Positions 36,225 through 43,857 of a stretch of 64,000 bases of DNA are shown piece by piece; position 1 is the stretch's first letter; each line of letters starts with the position of its first letter. The position numbers were made by a program, and so were the translations under genes. The notes beneath the pieces were generated by a model that was not told the DNA's origin, ran no database searches, and saw only the letters and a list, made by a program, of their open reading frames with translations. The stretch is from assembly GCF_004745525.1 (NCBI RefSeq), contig NZ_RKLY01000001.1, forward strand, positions 1 through 64,000. Reading direction: 5' to 3'. The DNA is from Companilactobacillus suantsaicola (GTDB taxonomy: Bacteria > Bacillota > Bacilli > Lactobacillales > Lactobacillaceae).

Positions 36225-37646
36225 ATGGATGAAGAAGTAAATCCAAGAAGATGGCTGATATTAATTTCAGTGGGAATTTTTACGTTGATGTCAACACTTG
36301 ATGGCTCAATTGTAAATATTGCGTTGCCGATTATTAGTAAAAATTTGAACATCGGGATGAATATGGCTGAATGGGTTGTTTCAATTTATTTGGTCACGAT
36401 TTGTATTTTTTTACTGATGTTTGGTAAAATTGCTGATTCGATTGGAAAAATAAAAGTTTTCAAAATTGGTTCGATCACTTTTATTGTTGGTTCAATTATT
36501 TGTGGATTAAGCAATAATTTAATTTGGTTATTGATTGGTCGAGTTGTCCAAGCAACTGGAGCTTCAATGGCGATGGCAACTAACAATGGTATCATTACGC
36601 AAACTTTTCCTAGAAGTGAACGTGGTTATGCTTTAGGCTACATCGGTTCGTTTGTTTCAATCGGGGCCATTGCTGGACCGGGAATCGGTGGTTTAATTTT
36701 AGGACATTTTCATTGGAGTTATATTTTCTGGATCAACATTCCAATCGGTATCGTGGCACTGATCTTAGGTTACGTTAATTTACCTAAGCAAGAACCGAAA
36801 AATCCAGTTAAATTTGATAAAAAGGGCTTCATGGTGTATTTTGTAACTTTATTACTATTCTTTGGCGCTATCTTTATCGGTCAAGCAGTTGGTTTTTCAA
36901 ATCCTTATATTATTGCAGCTTTTGTGTTATCAATTGCTTTCTTTTGGTACTTTTTACACTTGGAAAAGAAAATTAGTGATCCGATGATCGAGTTACGGAT
37001 TTTTAAAAATCATAATTTCACTTTAGGCTTAGTGGCAGGTTTCTTTATCTTTGTAACTAACTTTTTCTTCAATGTTTTGTCACCATTTTATTTGCAAAAT
37101 GCATTAGGAATTGCTGCGTCAACCGCAGGCTATATTTTGATGGCTTTTCCCTTGGTTCAAGTTGTAGTTGCACCAATTTCTGGTAAAATATCAGCAAAGG
37201 TTAATCCAATTGTTTTAACGATCATTGGATTAACAGTAATCGAAATTGCTCAAATTGGTTATTTGTTCTTTAATTTACAGACTCAAATTTGGTTCATTTT
37301 ATTGTGTATCGGACTCAACGGACTGGGTAACGGTCTTTTTCAGGCACCGAATAATACTATGATCATGAGTTCAGTTGAGCCCAAGGATTTAGGAATTGCG
37401 GGCGGTTTAAATGCCTTGTCTCGTAATTTAGGTATGATAATTGGAGTCTCACTTTCAACTACGATTCTGTTTTTGTCCATGAGTCAGTTTTATGGAAAAT
37501 CAGTCACAACTTATATAGACGGTCGAGCTGATATTTTTATCGATGGAATGCGTGTTACAATGACATTTGCAGTAGTAATTTGTTTAGTCGCAATTTTGAT
37601 GTCAGTAATTAGATTAATTAAGTCAGGAAGGTCTCAAAATGAATAA
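36225..37646 (+). CDS. MFS drug:H+ antiporter, DHA2 (14-TM) family
   Basis: A 473-residue membrane exporter with about 14 hydrophobic segments. Features of the DHA2/EmrB-QacA group are the TM1 aspartate in STLDGSIVNIALP, motif A-like MFGKIADSIGKIKVF and the GPGIGGLI antiporter motif C. The substrate cannot be predicted. The gene overlaps the next gene by eight bases and lies between ileS/csp and the nudF cluster; this slot does not belong to the conserved neighbourhood and may be an accessory insertion. Confidence 0.9.
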   Translation: MDEEVNPRRWLILISVGIFTLMSTLDGSIVNIALPIISKNLNIGMNMAEWVVSIYLVTICIFLLMFGKIADSIGKIKVFKIGSITFIVGSIICGLSNNLIWLLIGRVVQATGASMAMATNNGIITQTFPRSERGYALGYIGSFVSIGAIAGPGIGGLILGHFHWSYIFWINIPIGIVALILGYVNLPKQEPKNPVKFDKKGFMVYFVTLLLFFGAIFIGQAVGFSNPYIIAAFVLSIAFFWYFLHLEKKISDPMIELRIFKNHNFTLGLVAGFFIFVTNFFFNVLSPFYLQNALGIAASTAGYILMAFPLVQVVVAPISGKISAKVNPIVLTIIGLTVIEIAQIGYLFFNLQTQIWFILLCIGLNGLGNGLFQAPNNTMIMSSVEPKDLGIAGGLNALSRNLGMIIGVSLSTTILFLSMSQFYGKSVTTYIDGRADIFIDGMRVTMTFAVVICLVAILMSVIRLIKSGRSQNE

Positions 37647-38208
37647 AGAAGATTCAAGATATTATGAAGAGATTGTTGAAAAGAAACGGATGTTTGGCGG
37701 GAAAATTTTTAACGTCGATGTTGAACAAGTAATTTTGCCCAACGGAATTCCAGATATTCGTGAAGTCGTTGAACACCACGGTGCTGTTGCAATTATTCCA
37801 TTTACTGATGATGGTAAGATGGTCTTTGTTAGACAATGGCGAACTCCTTTGGAACAAGAAACTTTGGAGATTCCTGCCGGAAAAATCGATTCTGATGAAG
37901 GCAGTGACTTAAAAGAAGTTGCTTTGAGAGAAATGAATGAAGAACTTGGTTTAACAACTGAAAAATTAGAAAAAATTACCGCTTTCTTCGCTAGTCCAGG
38001 TTATTCAAATGAGAAGTTAACGGTCTTTAAAGCCACTGACTTGCAAAAAGTTGAATTCAAACGTCCTTTGGATGCTGACGAATTTTTAAATGTTGAGGAA
38101 TTGACTCTAGAAGAAGCTAAGAAACAAATTGAGGCTGGAGTTATTTGTGATTCCAAATCAATTTATGCAGTAACTTATTGGGAGTTATTACAAGCAAAGG
38201 AAAAATAA
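37639..38208 (+). CDS. Nudix hydrolase, ADP-ribose pyrophosphatase type
   Basis: A 189-residue Nudix protein most like NudF ADP-ribose pyrophosphatases (HGAVAIIPFTDDGKMVFVRQW; LEQETLEIPAGKIDS). The Nudix box reads GKIDSDE, nine residues, then REMNEELG, which is two more between E and RE than the textbook GX5EX7REUXEEXGU; the extra residues probably extend the loop. It heads a run of close-packed genes to mtnN. Confidence 0.9.
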   Translation: MNKEDSRYYEEIVEKKRMFGGKIFNVDVEQVILPNGIPDIREVVEHHGAVAIIPFTDDGKMVFVRQWRTPLEQETLEIPAGKIDSDEGSDLKEVALREMNEELGLTTEKLEKITAFFASPGYSNEKLTVFKATDLQKVEFKRPLDADEFLNVEELTLEEAKKQIEAGVICDSKSIYAVTYWELLQAKEK

Positions 38209-38493
38209 ATGTTCTCGAAAATAAAAGACTTTTATCATTCAAAGGTTAAAAAAGATCAACCTCAGTCGGTCATGCGAGCCGATCAAGTTGAAAAGCAACA
38301 ATTAAAATATCGTCAACAACAGCGTAAAGCTGCTGAGGACACTTACGCTCAAGAGCATCCAGAACAAATTTTGAAAGAAAAAATGCAAGATTTTGAGTAT
38401 AAGACAAATCGATTGAAAAAAAAGCTAAATATTGCCATCATTACAGTATTCGGCTTAATTATTTTAGTATTTCTAATATTATTTTTTATTTAA
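38209..38493 (+). CDS. Hypothetical membrane-anchored protein
   Basis: 94 residues, not assigned to a named family by me. The first 70 are highly charged and helical (KQQLKYRQQQRKAAEDTYAQ), the last 20 form one membrane segment (IAIITVFGLIILVFLILFFI), making it a tail-anchored protein. The start abuts the Nudix stop (TAAATG), with AAGGA upstream, so the two are co-translated. Confidence 0.75.
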   Translation: MFSKIKDFYHSKVKKDQPQSVMRADQVEKQQLKYRQQQRKAAEDTYAQEHPEQILKEKMQDFEYKTNRLKKKLNIAIITVFGLIILVFLILFFI

Positions 38494-38503
38494 GGAGTAA
38501 AGT

Positions 38504-39193
38504 ATGAAAATTGGCGTAATCGTTCCCATGGAAGAGGAAATTAAATTAATGAAGGAATCTTTAACGGATATTAAAAAAGATTCAGTAGCTGGGGTAGATA
38601 TTACGATTGGTAATTATAAAAAACATCAAGTTTATCTAGCTCAAAGTGGTATTGGTAAGGTTCAAGCGGGAATGACAACGACAATTATCAATGACCGTTA
38701 TCAACCAGATTTTGTAGTTAATACTGGTTCAGCTGGTGGTATCGGAACTGGTTTAAAAATTGGTGATGTAGTGATTTCAGAAAAGTTGGCTTATCATGAT
38801 GTTGATGCAACTGGCTTTGGTTATAAAGTTGGTCAATTACCTCAACAAGACTTGTATTTTGAAGCTGATCCAACTTATGTTAAGAAAATTGCAGCTGCTG
38901 CAGAACGTACTGGTTTGAATCATCATGTTGGTTTGATTGTCAGCGGAGACCAATTTATTGACGCAGCTGAAAAAATTGCTACAATTAAAAAGTCGTTCCC
39001 AGATGCCTTAGCATCTGAAATGGAGGGCGCAGCTGTGGCTCAAGTCTGTGCACAATTCAAGACACCGTTCGTTGTTATTCGTTCAATGAGTGATGTTGGT
39101 GACGAAAATGCTAGTGTAAACTTTGACGAATTTGTTCTACAAGCCGGACGCAAATCAGTAACAATGTTGCTGAACTTTTTAGACCAAGAATAG
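38504..39193 (+). CDS. mtnN: 5'-methylthioadenosine/S-adenosylhomocysteine nucleosidase
   Basis: Cleaves MTA and SAH to adenine and a thiosugar, part of SAM recycling and of the route to autoinducer-2. 229 residues with IGVIVPMEEEIKLM, the nucleoside phosphorylase motif NTGSAGGI, the catalytic-Asp region SDVGDENA and SEMEGAAVAQV. AAGGAG precedes the ATG. Neighbours supply cysteine desulfurase and tRNA thiolation. Confidence 0.96.
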   Translation: MKIGVIVPMEEEIKLMKESLTDIKKDSVAGVDITIGNYKKHQVYLAQSGIGKVQAGMTTTIINDRYQPDFVVNTGSAGGIGTGLKIGDVVISEKLAYHDVDATGFGYKVGQLPQQDLYFEADPTYVKKIAAAAERTGLNHHVGLIVSGDQFIDAAEKIATIKKSFPDALASEMEGAAVAQVCAQFKTPFVVIRSMSDVGDENASVNFDEFVLQAGRKSVTMLLNFLDQE

Positions 39194-39205
39194 AGGGGAT
39201 TTATT

Positions 39206-40357
39206 GTGGCATTTGTTTATTTAGATAATGCCGCTACAACACCAATGGCTACATCCGTAGTCGATGTTATTAGCGATCAAATGGCGCATAATTTTGGTAA
39301 TGCATCTGCAACCAATTATTTTGGACGTCAAGCTCGTAAAGTGTTAGATGAAAGTCGACATGTGATTGCACAAAGTATCAACGCTAAAGACTCAGAAATT
39401 GTCTTCACTAGTGGTGGTACTGAAAGTGACAATACGGCTGTAATTGAAACAGCTTTGTCACGTCAAAAATTAGGTAAACACATCATTACGACTGCCATTG
39501 AACATGAAGCTGTACTAAAACCAATGGCTTATTTGGAATCACTTGGTTTTGAAATTACTTATTTGAAACCAAATGAACGTGGTGAAGTTACAGTTCAACA
39601 AGTTAAAGATGCTCTACGTGATGATACAATTTTAGTTTCGATCATGTATGGTAATAATGAAGTTGGATCGATGAATCCAATTAAGGAAATTGGTGAACTT
39701 TTAAAAGATCATCAAGCCTTTTTCCACACAGATGCCGTGCAAGCTTTTGGTATGGAAGATATTGATGTCAAAGCTGAACATATTGACATGTTGTCGACTT
39801 CAGCACATAAGATCAATGGACCAAAATTTATTGGTTTCTTGTATATCAATGATGATATTCATATTCCATCTTTTATTAAGGGTGGAGACCAAGAGACTAA
39901 ACGACGTGCTGGAACGGAAAATGTACCCGCAATTGCTGGTTTTAGTAAAGCAGTGCAATTGTTGACACCAGAAGTAAAAAAAGATCGTCAAAATCGTTAC
40001 TTTGGCTTTAAACAAAAGATTCAAGAGATTTTAAAAGCAAATAAAATTGCGTTTGGAATCAATGGTCCAACTGATAAACATGCCTTAAATCATGTGATGA
40101 ACTTGTATTTACCAGGTGTTGATCGAGGGGTCTTATTGACGAGACTTGATTTGGAAGGATTTGCCATTTCTGGTGGATCAGCATGTACAGCCGGAAGTTT
40201 GGAACCATCTCATGTTTTAGTGGCAATGTTTGGTGAGGACAGTCCTAAAATTAATGATTCGGTTCGAATCAGTTTTGGTAAAGATAATACTGAAGCAGAA
40301 ATTGTTAAATTTACTAATAAATTGGTGGAAATCGTTTCTGACTTGACTAATCAATAA
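39206..40357 (+). CDS. Cysteine desulfurase, mnmA-linked
   Basis: 383-residue PLP enzyme, second of its kind in the window. Signatures are YLDNAATTP, His in IEHEAV, PLP-lysine in STSAHKINGPKF and catalytic cysteine in SGGSACTAGSLEPSH. The longer, flexible cysteine loop is of the IscS/YrvO group. Starts at GTG after GAGGGG. Followed by DUF1831 and mnmA, so it most likely supplies sulfur for 2-thiouridine in tRNA wobble positions. Confidence 0.94.
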   Translation: MAFVYLDNAATTPMATSVVDVISDQMAHNFGNASATNYFGRQARKVLDESRHVIAQSINAKDSEIVFTSGGTESDNTAVIETALSRQKLGKHIITTAIEHEAVLKPMAYLESLGFEITYLKPNERGEVTVQQVKDALRDDTILVSIMYGNNEVGSMNPIKEIGELLKDHQAFFHTDAVQAFGMEDIDVKAEHIDMLSTSAHKINGPKFIGFLYINDDIHIPSFIKGGDQETKRRAGTENVPAIAGFSKAVQLLTPEVKKDRQNRYFGFKQKIQEILKANKIAFGINGPTDKHALNHVMNLYLPGVDRGVLLTRLDLEGFAISGGSACTAGSLEPSHVLVAMFGEDSPKINDSVRISFGKDNTEAEIVKFTNKLVEIVSDLTNQ

Positions 40358-40403
40358 TTATTATTCAAACTTATCTTATGATTACTGATAAGGGATGATA
40401 AAG

Positions 40404-40739
40404 ATGGATAAAAAACAAGCTCAAGTTTTAGGGGATCAAGAAGTTTATACTTTAAGCCCTGACGTTAAACGCTATTCATTGATGGATAGTGGATTTATGG
40501 AGACTAATAAAGGTGGTTTCCGTTTGGAACATCCTTTGAATGGAACTTCTCCATATGCTGCCAGATTTTATCTAAAAGCCATCGTCAATAAAGATTTAGA
40601 TAGTCTGAAGTTGTCGATCACTGATAAAAGTGGGATGCACAATATTAATATTTTTAAATTAAAAGATTCAGAAGCCGAGATTAACGATTATCGTTATTTG
40701 ATGAACTTCTTGAAAGAAAAAAACGTATTAGCGAAATAA
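40404..40739 (+). CDS. DUF1831 family protein
   Basis: A 111-residue soluble protein of the DUF1831 family, known chiefly from Lactobacillales and of unknown function. The sequence DSGFMETNKGGFRLEHPL and AARFYLKAIVNKDL are characteristic. ATG at 40404 is preceded by AAGGGATG; an in-frame ATG at 40395 overlaps that site. Its constant place between the desulfurase and mnmA suggests a role in sulfur transfer to tRNA, which is inference from position. Confidence 0.85.
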   Translation: MDKKQAQVLGDQEVYTLSPDVKRYSLMDSGFMETNKGGFRLEHPLNGTSPYAARFYLKAIVNKDLDSLKLSITDKSGMHNINIFKLKDSEAEINDYRYLMNFLKEKNVLAK

Positions 40740-40743
40740 ATGA

Positions 40744-41871
<1,128 letters not shown>

Positions 41872-41911
41872 AACTAACTAAAACTAACTAAATTCAACTG
41901 AAAAATGGAGA

Positions 41912-42024
41912 GCGGGACAGGACATGGTCAACTCTCGAGCATTAAGGCAAATAGGCCAAGATAATCGCTTTTTGATTACCTTGGCCTATTTGTTTTAAGC
42001 GGAAAGAGTTATGTCCTGTTCCGC
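41912..42024. repeat. Family C palindromic repeat, copy C1
   Basis: Outer arms GCGGGACAGGACAT (41912-41925) and ATGTCCTGTTCCGC (42011-42024) pair with one G-T, extended inward by AACTCT (41930-41935) with AGAGTT (42005-42010). An inner 13-bp stem CAAATAGGCCAAG (41948-41960) pairs with CTTGGCCTATTTG (41980-41992). It follows mnmA by 40 bases. No T-tract, though it may still end the mnmA transcript. Confidence 0.8.
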
Positions 42025-42040
42025 GTTTATGCTGCAAGTT

Positions 42041-42076
42041 TAGGAGTTAAAAATAGTTATGTCCCAAGCTCTATTT
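42041..42076. repeat. Fragment of a family C-like repeat
   Basis: TAGGAGTTAAAAATAGTTATGTCCCAAGCTC repeats the right arm of C1 (AGAGTTATGTCC) and the sequence at 98-119 in loose form (GAGTTATGTCCCGAACTC). It looks like a decayed or partial copy between C1 and the B cluster. Confidence 0.45.
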
Positions 42077-42118
42077 TGATTTAATGCTTGAAAGCTGGCT
42101 ATGCTCTGTTCGTTAACT

Positions 42119-42198
42119 GAAACGAGTTACACAAGCCCGGTGTGCAATTCGTGGAATTAGGCTATCTGTCTGAGTCTAACCGGCTTGTTTCACTCTCT
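42119..42198. repeat. Family B repeat, B1 subtype with internal deletion
   Basis: Starts GAAACGAGTTACACAAG and ends CTTGTTTCACTCTCT like full units, and its right half (GTGCAATTCGTG..CTGTCTGAGTCTAAC) matches B1 at 42335-42457. Most of the left half is missing, so the nested stem is lost. About 80 bp against 123 for a full B1. Confidence 0.8.
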
Positions 42199-42202
42199 AG
42201 CT

Positions 42203-42329
42203 GAAACGAGTTGCACAAGAGCAACTCCCTCCGAGATAACAAAATTTCAGGAATCACTCGCAAAGTTCGACGAGCAATTCCTGAAATTACGTTATCCTCC
42301 GGGAGCTGACCGCTCTTGTTTCACTCTCT
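42203..42329. repeat. Family B repeat, B2 subtype
   Basis: 127 bp framed by GAAACGAGTTGCACAAG and CTTGTTTCACTCTCT. Nested pairs: ACAAGAGC/GCTCTTGT, CTCCC/GGGAG, GATAAC/GTTATC, AATTTCAGGAAT with ATTCCTGAAATT, and CTCG/CGAG closing an apical loop CAAAGTTCGA. The whole unit folds into one long interrupted stem. Confidence 0.88.
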
Positions 42330-42334
42330 AACAA

Positions 42335-42457
42335 AAACGAGTTACACAAGCCAGACTCAGCCATATAGCTACATTTCCCAAATCACACACAAAAGCGGTG
42401 TGCAATTCGTGAAATTAGGCTATCTGTCTGAGTCTAACCGGGCTTGTTTCACTCTCT
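42335..42457. repeat. Family B repeat, B1 subtype
   Basis: 123 bp with the same end sequences as B2 but other arms: ACAAGCC/GGCTTGT, GACTCAG/CTGAGTC, ATAGC/GCTAT and ACAC/GTGT around the tip. The architecture equals B2 while the paired sequences differ, five bases downstream of it in tandem. Confidence 0.88.
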
Positions 42458-42532
42458 GTTTTATCTGACTTGAAAAAATTTCTGAAAAAACCGATAATTG
42501 TACTTAATTAACTTTGTAAGGTGAGAAGAAAA

Positions 42533-43183
42533 ATGGATTTGTATTTTGTCAGACACGGTAAGACTCAATGGAACTTAGAAGGAAAATATCAAGGTGGTCA
42601 TGGTGATTCACCACTCTTGGATGAAAGTTTACATGATATTAGTTTATTAGCGAAACGTTTGAAAGATGTTGATATCGATCATATGTATACTAGTCCGTTG
42701 CCACGAGCAAAAACGACTGCGGAGACGTTGATTAAAGATTTACATCGTCAGATTGCCTTGACCGTCGTTGATGGCTTGCGTGAATTCGATTTAGGTATTA
42801 TGGAGGGTCGAAAGTTTTCCGAGTTGGAACTAGAAATGCCTGAAGTCATTTATGCGTTTCGCAATGAGCCTAAGGACTACGACTACAGTTTGATCCGTGG
42901 GGAATCGTTTGAACAAGTCGCCAAAAGAACTACCGAAGCGGTTGAAGAAATTGTGAATGAAAATAATGGTCAAGGAAATGTTGTCATTGTTAGCCACGGA
43001 GCCGCTTTAGTAACGTTGATTCAGTCGCTATTGGGGACTAGTGTTAAGGATATTCGCAAAGATGGTGGTCTTTCAAATACGAGTCTGACGCATTTACAAT
43101 ACAAAAATGGTCAATATAAATTGATCGAATGGAACGAAACAGGTTATTTGCATAAAAAACTTGAAAGTTCAGATACAATTTGA
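42533..43183 (+). CDS. Histidine phosphatase (phosphoglycerate mutase-like) family protein
   Basis: 216 residues with the phosphohistidine motif FVRHGKTQWN at the N terminus, TSPLPRAKTTAETL, and the second histidine in VSHGAALVTLI. These mark the broad histidine phosphatase superfamily; whether it is a mutase or a phosphatase of a small metabolite cannot be told. ATG at 42533 has AAGGTGAG upstream, overlapping an in-frame GTG. Precedes a TPR protein and recD2 in a compact unit. Confidence 0.9.
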   Translation: MDLYFVRHGKTQWNLEGKYQGGHGDSPLLDESLHDISLLAKRLKDVDIDHMYTSPLPRAKTTAETLIKDLHRQIALTVVDGLREFDLGIMEGRKFSELELEMPEVIYAFRNEPKDYDYSLIRGESFEQVAKRTTEAVEEIVNENNGQGNVVIVSHGAALVTLIQSLLGTSVKDIRKDGGLSNTSLTHLQYKNGQYKLIEWNETGYLHKKLESSDTI

Positions 43184-43191
43184 GGTTATAA

Positions 43192-43857
43192 ATGAACAAA
43201 GAAGCAGAGAAATTATTTAATCAAAATAAAAAAGAAGCAGCTATTAAACTTCTAGTTGCAGATTTAAATAAAGATGCACATCAATTGCCCAAAATTTTAC
43301 AATTGTCGACTTATTTGGTTCAAGCGGGTGACTTAGAACAAGCTGAAGAGTTGTTGGCCAGAGCCTTAGAGATGTTCAAGAATAATCAAGATTTACTTTA
43401 TAATCTAGGAAATGTTTACTACTTGGCCGATAAATTTGATAAGGCTAATCAAATCTTTAAGGATTTAGTCGATGATAATTACGCTTTTGAAGCTTATTTC
43501 ATGTTGGCAAAAACTCTGGATCAACAAGGAAAGCGGCAATTAGCAGTCATGTATGCTTTGACGGCGGTTGAAAAAGCTCCGCAGGATTTACAAGCAAATG
43601 AGCTATTAGCGGATTTATTGCTTGCTAACGGCAATTTTCAGGAGTCACTGGGATTTTATCAACAAGCAAATAAAATCAAGCCAGAGGCTAAGCATTACTT
43701 TAATATGGCATTGTGTGCGATGAATCTTAAACAAGATTATCAATCATACTTGAATGAATCGAAAAAACTAGATGAAGCTTATTATTTGAAACACGAGAAA
43801 AAATTAGCTGATTTACAAGAATTTATTAAACAAGGAGATAGCAATGGCGAGCGATAA
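43192..43857 (+). CDS. Tetratricopeptide repeat protein
   Basis: 221 residues made almost entirely of TPR helices, for example LEQAEELLARALEMFKNNQD and LLYNLGNVYYLADKFDKANQ. No signal peptide, so it is cytoplasmic and probably binds a protein partner. It overlaps the start of recD2 by 14 bases, a pairing seen in other Firmicutes, but no direct functional link is established. Confidence 0.88.
   Translation: MNKEAEKLFNQNKKEAAIKLLVADLNKDAHQLPKILQLSTYLVQAGDLEQAEELLARALEMFKNNQDLLYNLGNVYYLADKFDKANQIFKDLVDDNYAFEAYFMLAKTLDQQGKRQLAVMYALTAVEKAPQDLQANELLADLLLANGNFQESLGFYQQANKIKPEAKHYFNMALCAMNLKQDYQSYLNESKKLDEAYYLKHEKKLADLQEFIKQGDSNGER

Noticed and set aside
36225-37646. MFS exporter as recently acquired foreign DNA
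   Set aside because: Its composition and codon use look like those of its neighbours, and there is no mobile element or repeat at its borders; only its position is unusual.
42119-42457. CRISPR array
   Set aside because: Tandem units are 123-127 bp imperfect palindromes with four to five base gaps, not short direct repeats with unique spacers, and no cas genes are present.
42119-42457. Integron attC sites
   Set aside because: Structure-conserved, sequence-variable palindromes recall attC, but the RYYYAAC and GTTRRRY end boxes are absent and there is no integrase or cassette gene between units.
41872-42532. tRNA or rRNA genes in the repeat-rich gap
   Set aside because: No cloverleaf with the T-loop GTTCRANNC and acceptor pairing is seen; stems are long linear palindromes.
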